The notes under the pieces are model-generated. The model had not been told where the DNA came from and did not search any database. It saw only the letters and a program-made list of their open reading frames with translations. A stretch of 64,000 nucleotides of DNA from Dyella nitratireducens (lineage in GTDB: Bacteria > Pseudomonadota > Gammaproteobacteria > Xanthomonadales > Rhodanobacteraceae): the NCBI RefSeq assembly GCF_014642835.1, contig NZ_BMJA01000003.1, positions 415,049 through 479,048 of the forward strand, read 5' to 3'. Both the position numbers and the translations under genes were made by a program. Every line of letters begins with the position of its first letter. Position 1 is the first letter of the stretch. Positions 48,382-56,657 of this stretch are shown here, piece after piece.

Positions 48382-49836
48382 ATGCCCTCCTCGCCCGCCG
48401 CTTCTTCCGCTAACGCAGCCACGGCGGACGCTGTTGCAGACCTCCCCTCCCATGAGCGCTACAGCGGCCTGATCTGGCTGGTGGCCGCTTCGTTCTTCAT
48501 GCAGTCGCTGGATTCCACCATCGTCAACACGGCGGTGCCAGCGGTTGCCGCGGCCTTGCACGAAACACCGCTGAACATGCGCAGCGCGCTGACCAGCTAC
48601 GTGCTCACCCTGGCGATTCTTATCCCGGCCACGCCCTGGCTATGCGACCGTTTCGGCACGCGCCGCGTCTTTGGCGCCGCTATCAGCGTATTCGCGATCG
48701 GTTCCCTGCTTTGCGGCGTCTCCCAGACCTTGCAGCAACTGGTAGCTGCGCGCGTACTGCAAGGTATCGGTGGTGCGGCCTTGATGCCGGTGGGCCGTTA
48801 CATTCTGGTGCGTACCATCGACAAGCGCGATTTCGTGAAGGTGATGAGTACGGTTTCCACGTTCGGGCTGCTCGGCTCCGTGCTGGGACCTTTGTTGGGT
48901 GGTGCGCTGGTGGAATACGCCAATTGGCGCCTGATTTTTCTGATCAACGTGCCGGTAGGCATCGTCGGCATGTGGCTCAACTATCGTGAAATGCCTGAGT
49001 ACCGACTGGAGACAGCCAGCCGCTTCGACCTGTTCGGCTTCATATTGTTTGCCGCGTCATCTGCCTTGCTGCTGGCCGCATCGGAATTCGCGGCGGATGA
49101 GACCGTCCGCTGGGGTCAGATGGGCCTGCTGGTGGTGCTCGCCATTGCGTTCGGCGCCGCCTATGTCTGGCACAGCCATCGCACGGAGCACCCCGTCGCG
49201 GATCTGGCCCTGCTGCGCGTGCGCAGTGTCTGGGTCGCGCTGTCGGGCAACCTGCTGACGCGGCTGGGCGTAAGCGGCATGTTTCTGCTGATCGTGCTGT
49301 TCCTGCAGGTCGGCTGCGGCTGGTCGCCGATGGCGGCGGGCCTGATGATGGTGCCGCAGGCGCTGGGCTCGATCTGTTGCAAATGGCTGGTGAACCGCAC
49401 CCTGGTCCGGCTGGGATACCGGCGCCTGCTGTTCGGCAATACGCTGATCGTGGCCGCTTTGCTGGCGATGTTCGCCCTGCTTGGCCCGCACACGCCGGTC
49501 GCGCTGATCACGCTGCTGGTATTCGTCTACGGCGGCTTCATGGGCATGCAGTACACCGTGATGAACACGCTGATCTACACCGACCTGGACGTGAAATACG
49601 CTTCGATGGCCTCGTCGATGGCTTCCACCACGCAATATCTCTCGATGAGCTTCGGCATTGCGCTGGCCACTCTCCTGATGCAGACGCTGCTGCACGGTCA
49701 AGACAACGGGGCTTACGTGGTGGCTTTCCGCTGGACGGTGCTGGTGCTGGCGGTGATCACTGCCGTCGCCAGTCGCGTTTTTGCCCGTCTAGACAAGACG
49801 TCGCCTACAGCCCGCCACGTGTCTTCCACGGCATGA
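48382..49836 (+). CDS. MFS exporter, DHA2 family (MdtD-like)
   Basis: 484 residues, 13-14 predicted membrane segments. FFMQSLDSTIVNTAVPAV in the first helix, CDRFGTRRVFG (motif A) and ARVLQGIGGAALMPVGR (helix 4) place it in the DHA2 group. It resembles the exporter at 41197 in length and layout, so the two may be paralogues. No adaptor or outer-membrane partner adjoins. Substrate unknown. Confidence 0.85.
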   Translation: MPSSPAASSANAATADAVADLPSHERYSGLIWLVAASFFMQSLDSTIVNTAVPAVAAALHETPLNMRSALTSYVLTLAILIPATPWLCDRFGTRRVFGAAISVFAIGSLLCGVSQTLQQLVAARVLQGIGGAALMPVGRYILVRTIDKRDFVKVMSTVSTFGLLGSVLGPLLGGALVEYANWRLIFLINVPVGIVGMWLNYREMPEYRLETASRFDLFGFILFAASSALLLAASEFAADETVRWGQMGLLVVLAIAFGAAYVWHSHRTEHPVADLALLRVRSVWVALSGNLLTRLGVSGMFLLIVLFLQVGCGWSPMAAGLMMVPQALGSICCKWLVNRTLVRLGYRRLLFGNTLIVAALLAMFALLGPHTPVALITLLVFVYGGFMGMQYTVMNTLIYTDLDVKYASMASSMASTTQYLSMSFGIALATLLMQTLLHGQDNGAYVVAFRWTVLVLAVITAVASRVFARLDKTSPTARHVSSTA

Positions 49837-49880
49837 GCCGGTAGCATCAGGGATATGCCCATGATCGAAGGATTCCGACC

Positions 49881-51086
49881 ATGCATCACGCTAACGACAT
49901 TCTGTTTGCGCTTTTCATCGTATTCGTCGCCGCACAAATCGGCGCGGAAATAGCGCAACGCCTGAAGCTGCCGGGCGTCGTCGGCGAAATCGCCGCCGGC
50001 TGTGTGATTGGTCCGTCGGTCATGGGCTGGATTACGCCCGAGCAGATCGCGACCGGCACGCCACTGGATGTACTGGCCGAAATCGGCGTCGTGCTACTGC
50101 TGTTCTCAGTGGGCCTGGAAACACGGCTGGAAGATCTGAAGAAAGTCGGCAAAGCGGCCTTTCTCGTCGGCGTGCTCGGTGTGCTGCTGCCATTCGGCAT
50201 GGGTGGCTTCTGGGGGCATGCCAGTGGCTTCGATTGGGGTAAATCGCTGTTCGTCGCAGCCGCGTTCGTGGCCACATCGGCGGGTATCACAGCGCGCGTA
50301 CTGCAAGAGCTGGGCGCACTGCAACGCGTGGAAAGTAAGGTGATTTTAGGCGCCGCCGTGATCGACGATATCCTGGCGATGCTGCTGCTCGGTGTCGTGG
50401 TATCGCTTCAAGGCGGCAAGGGCTTCGATCCCATGCACTTGGTGGTGGTACTGGGTGGCGCCATCGGTTTTATCGCGGTGATCGGCTGGGGCGGCACGCG
50501 CGTGATGCGCTGGAATTCCACCTGGCTGGAAAAACCGCATAGCACTTATTCGCCGCTGCTCATCGTGCTGGCTCTCTGCCTGGGGCTGGCCTATGTATCC
50601 ACGCTGTTTGGATTGGCCGCCATCATCGGCGCATTCCTGGCCGGCATGATCGCTTCGGAAACGCGTCAACAACATACGCTGGAACAGCAGATTCAACCGT
50701 TGCTCGCCCTGCTCACGCCATTCTTCTTCGTGCTGACCGGCAGCAAGATCGATTTGCATCAGCTCGCCAATGCCGATGCCTTGATTGCATTGCTGGTAGT
50801 CACGGTGATCGCCATCGTGTCGAAGCTGCTGGGCGGCTTCCTGGGTGCGCTATCGTTGGGTCGCATGGGTGCCACTATCGTCGGCTTCGGCATGGTGCCG
50901 CGCGGTGAAGTGGGCGTGGTGATCGCCAGCCTTGGGCTTGCCGCAGGTGTGTTCAGCGATCAGATGTACGCCATCATCGTGGCGATGTCGCTGCTGACGG
51001 CGATGGTGACGCCACCGATCCTCGCTTGGTTGCTGAAACGGGCAGCGAAGACGGCTGCTTCGACGGAAGCGCAAAATGCCGGGTAG
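49881..51086 (+). CDS. Cation:proton antiporter (CPA2 family)
   Basis: Inner-membrane Na+/H+ or K+/H+ antiporter of 401 residues with about 12-13 membrane segments. LPGVVGEIAAGCVIGPS, LFSVGLE, VATSAGITARVLQELG and VIDDILAM (the paired aspartates of helix 5) define the CPA2 family. There is no C-terminal TrkA-N domain, unlike KefB/KefC. ATG 49881 follows AAGGA. Confidence 0.88.
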   Translation: MHHANDILFALFIVFVAAQIGAEIAQRLKLPGVVGEIAAGCVIGPSVMGWITPEQIATGTPLDVLAEIGVVLLLFSVGLETRLEDLKKVGKAAFLVGVLGVLLPFGMGGFWGHASGFDWGKSLFVAAAFVATSAGITARVLQELGALQRVESKVILGAAVIDDILAMLLLGVVVSLQGGKGFDPMHLVVVLGGAIGFIAVIGWGGTRVMRWNSTWLEKPHSTYSPLLIVLALCLGLAYVSTLFGLAAIIGAFLAGMIASETRQQHTLEQQIQPLLALLTPFFFVLTGSKIDLHQLANADALIALLVVTVIAIVSKLLGGFLGALSLGRMGATIVGFGMVPRGEVGVVIASLGLAAGVFSDQMYAIIVAMSLLTAMVTPPILAWLLKRAAKTAASTEAQNAG

Positions 51087-51089
51087 CAC

Positions 51090-51155
51090 GTAGGCTGGGA
51101 TGAAATCCCAGCATCAAGAAGCTGTAAGCAAAGTTGGGGTTGTTATTCCGGCCTA
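51090..51155. repeat. Degenerate GTAGG...GGG repeat, copy 5
   Basis: GTAGGCTGGGATGAAATCCCAGCATC at the left and AAGTTGGGGTTGTTATTCCGGCCTA at the right keep the size and layout of the family but with many changes. It separates the antiporter gene from the converging methyltransferase gene. Confidence 0.65.
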
Positions 51156-51163
51156 TACGCTTG

Positions 51164-52024
51164 TTACTCCCTGTCTGCGGCAATCAGCAAGTAAAAGAAA
51201 CTCCCTTCTTCGTATGCCGTGATAAAGGCTTCTTCCACGCCTGTCGCCACCGACGACGAGGCCCGCAATTTCCAGTATGGCAATGTCTGCTCCGTCAAAT
51301 TCTCCACCTGCAGAACCTGGAACCCGTGAGCATCCAGCGCACTCAAATACTCGCTGCGCGCGTGCACATTGCATCCATATCGCGCATTGATGAGGCTGAC
51401 GGCTTCCGGGGGCATGCCAAATTCTTCGTTCCATGCCCCCGTGATCGTTAGATAACGGCCGCCCGGACGAATGATTCGCCGGTACTCCTTGAACAGGGGA
51501 GGAAGATCGACATACATCGTCGACTCATTATTCCAAACCGCCTTGAACCTTGCGTCCTCGAACCACGTGTCCAGCATATTGCGAAAATGGAACCGCACGC
51601 GGTTCGACACGCCACGATCCACGGCTTGCTGATTCGCGAAATCCACCTGCTTCTGTGAAATGGATATGCCATCCACACGGCATCCGAATCGCCGGTTCGC
51701 CATGAAGCTGGTTCCGCCGCGTCCCGAGCCCGAATCGAGCAGATGATCATCAGGTTGGATATCGCCCAGGTGATCGAGCAGGAAACCCGCTTGCGCCGAC
51801 TCCAACCGGTGCAGCTCGGCAATGATCCGTTCATGGCGGCTGTTTGCATCCGTCGCTTCGAGTGCCGCCTGATTGACATCACCGATACCGTAATGGTGAT
51901 GATACAAACCATCGACGTCGCCGAGCCGGATGTTGACCGGGCTGTGTTCCTTGTTCCAGTAATCGGCAATCGATTGCTGATACCGGCTTTTGATGACCTC
52001 GTTCGCTGCTTGTTGTCCAGCCAT
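51164..52024 (-). CDS. Geranyl diphosphate 2-C-methyltransferase
   Basis: SAM-dependent enzyme adding a methyl group to C2 of geranyl diphosphate to give 2-methyl-GPP; 286 residues. Motifs match the Streptomyces enzyme closely: VDGLYHHHYGIGD (37-49), the SAM loop LLDSGSGRGGTSFMAN (95-110), FHFRNMLDT and WNNESTMYVDL (164-174), and the late LRASSSVATGVEEAF. ATG 52024 with AAGGAGG upstream is decisive; earlier starts run into the synthase gene. It follows the terpene synthase by 19 bases. The region is AT-richer than its surroundings. Confidence 0.92.
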   Translation of the reverse strand: MAGQQAANEVIKSRYQQSIADYWNKEHSPVNIRLGDVDGLYHHHYGIGDVNQAALEATDANSRHERIIAELHRLESAQAGFLLDHLGDIQPDDHLLDSGSGRGGTSFMANRRFGCRVDGISISQKQVDFANQQAVDRGVSNRVRFHFRNMLDTWFEDARFKAVWNNESTMYVDLPPLFKEYRRIIRPGGRYLTITGAWNEEFGMPPEAVSLINARYGCNVHARSEYLSALDAHGFQVLQVENLTEQTLPYWKLRASSSVATGVEEAFITAYEEGSFFYLLIAADRE

Positions 52025-52043
52025 GTCCCTTTTCCTCCTTAAG

Positions 52044-53096
52044 TCACAGATGCTTGTAGCGTGGGCACGCGTCGTGCCACGCAAACGCCCCTCCCATCCA
52101 CGCTTGCAATCCATGCAGGTAACGTTGGAGCTCCACAGAAGGCACGTGCTCGAGTGCTCGGCACGATGCTTCAAAATCACGTACAAGCGCGTTATGAATA
52201 TCCACCACCTGCGCGGTGGCCGCCTGAAGCGAACATCCCTGCTCAGCAGCGATGATCAGAACCGCATTGCATACGGGCCGTTCATCTGCCGCGTCCCTGG
52301 CAACCGAATACAAATCATTGAGGATGGTCGACGCTGCTCCTGCCTGCCTTGCAGCACGGCAAACCCTAGGGTCGTAGAAGAGATTTGCAGGCAGGTCGTA
52401 GTCATCCACGACATCAATCAGCATCATCGAGACATAAAAGCTGTCGAACTGCCGCATGATCAAATAATTGGCCAGCGGGGGGAACACGCCTTTGATCCGC
52501 CATTCCGCGTAGGCTGTGCTACTGACGAACAGCGAGAACGTTGCGTGGCACAGCCGTGCCACTTGCGATGGCGACGCCAGCCGCCGCATCCGATCCATGC
52601 TTGACCTCAATGCCGTCAGCACTGGGTCACCTTCCCATCCGGCCTCCAGCTCATGCATGTATGAGCCAACCTGAGGCAGCGATTCCATGGCTGCCATAGC
52701 GGACACAAGGCGGGTGGGCAACTGCTCCTGCACTGCCCCCATCGTGCTGTCGTCTGCATAGTAGTCATCCAATGACCATAACGCGGTATTGATCTGCGCA
52801 GCGAGAAGTAAGCGATCCACATCGTCGCTATGACTGTGGGTCAGCGCAATCAGACGTCCAAAACTGGTGCGCCGCAGTTTATCCAGATAATCATCGGAAA
52901 AGCCGACTTCACGCGCCCATGCAATCAGTCTGTCATCGAGATCATTGATCAGTTCGTTGTCATTCCTCTCGACAACTGGACAACACAATGGCGGGGCTGC
53001 CCTATTACCCCAAGACGTCATCCCGTACGGACGCCATGCGAGATCGTCATGCGCCAGATCTCTTACACTCGCTTTGTTATCCGCATAGACAGACAT
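52044..53096 (-). CDS. Class I terpene synthase, 2-methylisoborneol/2-methylenebornane type
   Basis: Cyclises 2-methyl-GPP to a methylated bornane skeleton; 350 residues. The aspartate-rich metal motif is DDYYAD (110-115), the second metal motif NDLYSVARD (260-268, with D in place of the usual final E), and a C-terminal R346-Y347 pair closes the active site. RQFDSF, LIDVVDDYDLP and LQAWMGG match methylisoborneol synthases. It lacks the long proline-rich N-terminus of actinobacterial enzymes. ATG 53096 follows GGAGGTG. Whether the product is 2-methylisoborneol or 2-methylenebornane cannot be told by eye. Confidence 0.9.
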   Translation of the reverse strand: MSVYADNKASVRDLAHDDLAWRPYGMTSWGNRAAPPLCCPVVERNDNELINDLDDRLIAWAREVGFSDDYLDKLRRTSFGRLIALTHSHSDDVDRLLLAAQINTALWSLDDYYADDSTMGAVQEQLPTRLVSAMAAMESLPQVGSYMHELEAGWEGDPVLTALRSSMDRMRRLASPSQVARLCHATFSLFVSSTAYAEWRIKGVFPPLANYLIMRQFDSFYVSMMLIDVVDDYDLPANLFYDPRVCRAARQAGAASTILNDLYSVARDAADERPVCNAVLIIAAEQGCSLQAATAQVVDIHNALVRDFEASCRALEHVPSVELQRYLHGLQAWMGGAFAWHDACPRYKHL

Positions 53097-53257
53097 GACT
53101 CGGCACCTCCATGGCGAGCCGCTATCACGGGTTTACGAATGGTGCTCAAAGACCTGCTTCCGATTACACGACGCAATCGGTATGCACCAAAAGCAAGAGG
53201 AACATACTGAGGTAACGGCAACGCGGACCGATGATGTTTATTTCAGAGCGCTGCTTT

Positions 53258-53273
53258 TGCGAAATAAATCACA
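53258..53273. promoter_or_regulatory. CRP/Clp-like binding site upstream of the terpene operon
   Basis: TGCGA-AATAAA-TCACA differs from the CRP consensus TGTGA-N6-TCACA by one base. It lies 162-177 bases upstream of the synthase start. Xanthomonads carry the CRP-like regulator Clp with the same consensus. A chance match is possible, but the surrounding dyad and AT-richness support it. Confidence 0.55.
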
Positions 53274-53440
53274 TATCGTCATGCTGCTACCCGTTCAAAA
53301 ACGGGGACAGAGTCGCTCAGATTTACCTTTTATTGCTTATGTAGCCATACCCATCATGGTTGGGATTTGCACCCTGAGGTATCCCTACGTTTTTCGAGCT
53401 GTTCAAGGATGGGATTTTTCGCGGCCAATACTTAGCATTT

Positions 53441-53528
53441 TTACCTCAGCGTCATTCCGGCGAAGGCCGGAATCCATGCTTCGCATTCACCATGGATTCC
53501 GGCCTTCGCCGGAATGACGCCGAGGTAA
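53441..53528. repeat. Long palindrome of two inverted CCGGCGAAGGCCGG repeats
   Basis: Arms of 38 bases (53441-53478 and 53491-53528) are complementary at 37 positions around a 12-base loop; each arm also contains the internal dyad TTCCGGCGAAGGCCGGAA. It is the most perfect member of the GTCATTCCGG repeat family here and could form a large cruciform. Confidence 0.92.
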
Positions 53529-53582
53529 TTAAATAGACCTTGGCTAGCTTGCTGATTTTGTTCATATCATCAAGCAAAAAAC

Positions 53583-53616
53583 GTGGGGATGCATCAGGGT
53601 TTGCACCCCAACCTAC
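53583..53616. repeat. Half copy of the GTAGGTTGGGG repeat, copy 6
   Basis: Only the right half is preserved (GGGTTTGCACCCCAACCTAC, with a decayed GTGGGGATGCATC to its left). Its CTA is read on the minus strand as the TAG stop of the RND transporter gene. Confidence 0.85.
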
Positions 53617-56600
53617 ACGGATTTCCGCGAACGCATCAACACCGCATACAACACCGGCATCACCAGCAACACCAGCGGCACCTGCACCAGCAGACCTGCA
53701 ATAATCGCCACCGCCAAGGGCTGCTGCATCTGCGAGCCGGACCCCAGCGCCAAGGCGAGCGGTAACAACGTAAGAATCGCCGCCATCGTGGACATCAGGA
53801 TCGGGCGCATACGATGCCGGGCAGCTTCCAGCAACGCCTCGTGCAACGGCTTTTCGGCAACGACTTCCTCCAGTTCGGAGAAATAGAAGATCGCCACTTC
53901 GGTCACGATACCGACGATCATGGTCATGCCCATCATCGCGGAGATATTGAGCTCGATACCGGTGAGCCACAGGCCAACAAACACCGCACCAATGGCCAGC
54001 AATGGCATCAGCATGATCACCAGCGCCACGCGGAAACTTTCGTAGAGGAACAAAAGCAGTGTGAACACCAGCGCGATGGCGGCAAACAGCACCACGGTCA
54101 GCCCTTTGAAGGCTTCCTGCTGCTGCTGATACAACCCGCCCAGCTGGTAATACATGCCCTTGGGCAGCACGCCTGGCTTGGCCAGCATGGCTTTCACGTC
54201 ATTGATCACGGCACCCATGCTGCGTCCGCTGATGCGACCAGTGACCGCGACCATGCGTTTGAGATTGCTGCGCGTGATTTCCGGCTGCCCTTGCACGATC
54301 TGCAAGCTCGCGATTTGCGACAACGGCAGCAAATGACCATCCGCCGCGCGAATGGGTAGCGCAGATACTTGTTCCAGGCGCTTATAGGCAGATGCCGGTA
54401 AGCGCACGCGCACCCCGATCATCTTGCCGTCGGCGGGCAGCTGGGTAGCGACGGTGCCGTCGATGGCCGCATCGACCTGTTCCTTCACCGCCGTAGGATC
54501 CAGCCCCTGCAAAGCCGCCTTGGCGGGATCCACCGTCATGACCAGCGCATCGCCGGCGGGATTGATGCCAGGAAGCACGCCGTTGACGCCACTGATCTTA
54601 CCCAGTGCATCGGCCACTTTCTGGGCCGTGTCATTGAGCTGGTCGGGATCATCACTGTAGAGCTGAATCTCGATCGGCTGCGGCACGGATACCAGATCGC
54701 CGATCATGTCTTCCATCAGCTGCGACACTTCCACATCCAGGCCAGGTACTTTCTCTTCCGCTTCCTGGCGAATGTCGTTCATCACCTCTTCGGTAGAAGG
54801 ACGCGAGCCATTCTTCAGGCGAACAAAGATGTCACCCGTATTGGCTTCAGTCAGCGCGTCGCCGAGCTGCAGCCCGGTGCGACGCGAATAGGTATCCACA
54901 TAGGGATTGGCGCGAATGATCGCCTCAACTTGATTGAGCAGACGCCCGGTTTCCTCCAGCGAGGTGCCCGGCTTGGAAATGTAATCGAAAGTAAAACCGC
55001 CTTCGTCCATCGCGGGCATGAAGCCGGTGCCAACCTGGCTGAAGGCCAGCGCGCCGACGGCGATCAGGGGCAGCACAAACACTGCAATCCAGAGCGGGCG
55101 TTTCAGCCATCGTTGCAGCAGGTTTTCATAACCGTGCCTGATCCGCTGCGAAAACACACCACCCGAATGATCGGTGATGTGTCGCTGGTCCAGCAGCCGT
55201 TCTGACAGCAACGGCACGACGATCCAGGTCAGCAGATAGGAAATGACCAGTGCGCTGGCCATGGTCAGCGACAAGGCTTTGAAGAACGCGCCAGTGACGC
55301 CCGTAAGAAACGCCAACGGAACAAAGATCACCACCGTTGCTGCGCTGGAGCCAGTCAGCGGGCGGGTAAACTCCAACGCCGCACGCCCGATCCGCTCACT
55401 CACATGGCCGCTGACGCCATGCAGCCGGCGCATGATGTGTTCCTGCATCACAATCACGTCGTCGATGATCAGGCCCACCGCTGCCGCCATGCCGCCGAGC
55501 GTCATCATGTTGAAGCTCATGCCCAGCACATGCAGCAGCAGCACCGTGATCGCCAGAACGGCTGGCACCACCAGCATCGCAATGAAAATCACACGTGTGT
55601 TGCGCAGGAACACGAACAGCACCAGGCCGGCCAGCACAATGCCGATCAAGATTGCATCACGCACACTGCCGGCCGCGCCGGTAACCAGCTGCGACTGGTC
55701 GTACCAGTTGGCGATCTTTACGCCGGCTGGCATCTGCGGTGCGTAATCCTGCAAACGTTGCTTTACGTCGCGTGCGATCTGCACGCTGTTGCCGTCCGGT
55801 TGCTGCAGAATCTGGATCAATACCGCATCCTGGCCATCAGCCGTCACGCGAATCCACTGCGGTACGTGGCTCAACGTCACATCGGCGATGTCACCTAGGC
55901 GCACGATGCCATGGCTATCGGCACGCACCACGATCTGGCGCAACGCATCGACCGTACGCGGCTGGTTCTGGGCAAGCAGCAGGTACAGCTTGTAGTGATC
56001 GGAAACATGCCCCATTGCTTCGATGGTCGCCGCGCGGCTGACGGCGGTGGCGACATCGGTGAGGCTGAGGTCTTGCGCGCGCAGACGATTCGGGTCCACG
56101 TCGGCGTGGAATTCTGCGATCTCCCCACCTTGCACTTGCACGCGCGCCACACCATTGATGCCGCTGAGCAAGGGGCGTAATTGATACTGCGCCAAGTCGT
56201 ACAAAGCGCTGGGCGACAGCGTGTGCGAGCGCAGGCTATATGCCAGCATCGGGTACGAACTGGGGTCCATGCGACGGGTGGTGAGTTGCGTACCAGCCGG
56301 CAGCTCCGGCAGCACCTGGCTGGCTGCGGCACTGACGTCGCCGAACGCGCGGCCCATGTCCGTGCCCCAGTCAAATGTGATCGACACGTCCGCACTGCCG
56401 CGGCTGGTGGTGGAGCGGATGTCGCGCACGCCGGGCACGCGGCGCAAGGCCGTCTCGATCGGTGTAGTAACTGCAATCGCCATCTGGTCGGCAGGACGAT
56501 CGCCGGCATCGAGCGAGAGCATGATGCGCGGGAATTGCACGTTCGGGAACAAGGCCACCGGCATGAAAATGGCGCTACCGACACCGCCAATCGTCAACAT

Positions 56601-56657
56601 GACCACGAGAAACAGCAGCGAACGCCAATGTCGCTGCATCCATGCGGTGACGCTCAC
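53613..56657 (-). CDS. RND efflux transporter, inner-membrane subunit
   Basis: Proton-driven efflux pump subunit of 1014 residues, 12 membrane segments in the RND layout with two large periplasmic loops. The helix-4 relay reads GLIIDDVIVMQEH with paired aspartates, pointing to the drug-exporting HAE type rather than metal-exporting HME pumps. The MPVALFPNVQFPRI opening and GGMAAAVGLI are typical. It overlaps the adaptor gene (ATGA). Its TAG stop lies within a repeat, so the last residues (RSRKSV) may be changed from the ancestral end. Substrate unknown. Confidence 0.9.
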   Translation of the reverse strand: MSVTAWMQRHWRSLLFLVVMLTIGGVGSAIFMPVALFPNVQFPRIMLSLDAGDRPADQMAIAVTTPIETALRRVPGVRDIRSTTSRGSADVSITFDWGTDMGRAFGDVSAAASQVLPELPAGTQLTTRRMDPSSYPMLAYSLRSHTLSPSALYDLAQYQLRPLLSGINGVARVQVQGGEIAEFHADVDPNRLRAQDLSLTDVATAVSRAATIEAMGHVSDHYKLYLLLAQNQPRTVDALRQIVVRADSHGIVRLGDIADVTLSHVPQWIRVTADGQDAVLIQILQQPDGNSVQIARDVKQRLQDYAPQMPAGVKIANWYDQSQLVTGAAGSVRDAILIGIVLAGLVLFVFLRNTRVIFIAMLVVPAVLAITVLLLHVLGMSFNMMTLGGMAAAVGLIIDDVIVMQEHIMRRLHGVSGHVSERIGRAALEFTRPLTGSSAATVVIFVPLAFLTGVTGAFFKALSLTMASALVISYLLTWIVVPLLSERLLDQRHITDHSGGVFSQRIRHGYENLLQRWLKRPLWIAVFVLPLIAVGALAFSQVGTGFMPAMDEGGFTFDYISKPGTSLEETGRLLNQVEAIIRANPYVDTYSRRTGLQLGDALTEANTGDIFVRLKNGSRPSTEEVMNDIRQEAEEKVPGLDVEVSQLMEDMIGDLVSVPQPIEIQLYSDDPDQLNDTAQKVADALGKISGVNGVLPGINPAGDALVMTVDPAKAALQGLDPTAVKEQVDAAIDGTVATQLPADGKMIGVRVRLPASAYKRLEQVSALPIRAADGHLLPLSQIASLQIVQGQPEITRSNLKRMVAVTGRISGRSMGAVINDVKAMLAKPGVLPKGMYYQLGGLYQQQQEAFKGLTVVLFAAIALVFTLLLFLYESFRVALVIMLMPLLAIGAVFVGLWLTGIELNISAMMGMTMIVGIVTEVAIFYFSELEEVVAEKPLHEALLEAARHRMRPILMSTMAAILTLLPLALALGSGSQMQQPLAVAIIAGLLVQVPLVLLVMPVLYAVLMRSRKSV

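Larger units (their letters stand above)
53097..53612. other. Gene-free, AT-rich region upstream of the terpene operon
   Basis: 516 bases without a supported gene. From left to right it holds the operon leader, a CRP/Clp-like site (53258-53273) inside an inverted repeat TTTATTTC (53237-53244)/GAAATAAA (53261-53268), an AACGGGGACAGAG phrase (53300-53312) of the kind often found near REP-associated transposases, a giant palindrome (53441-53528) and a half copy of the GTAGG repeat (53583-53616). Confidence 0.7.

Noticed and set aside
53095..53517. 140-codon plus-strand frame upstream of the terpene operon
   Set aside because: Runs through a repeat (its end translates the palindrome), weak composition, no ribosome binding site or homology recognised.
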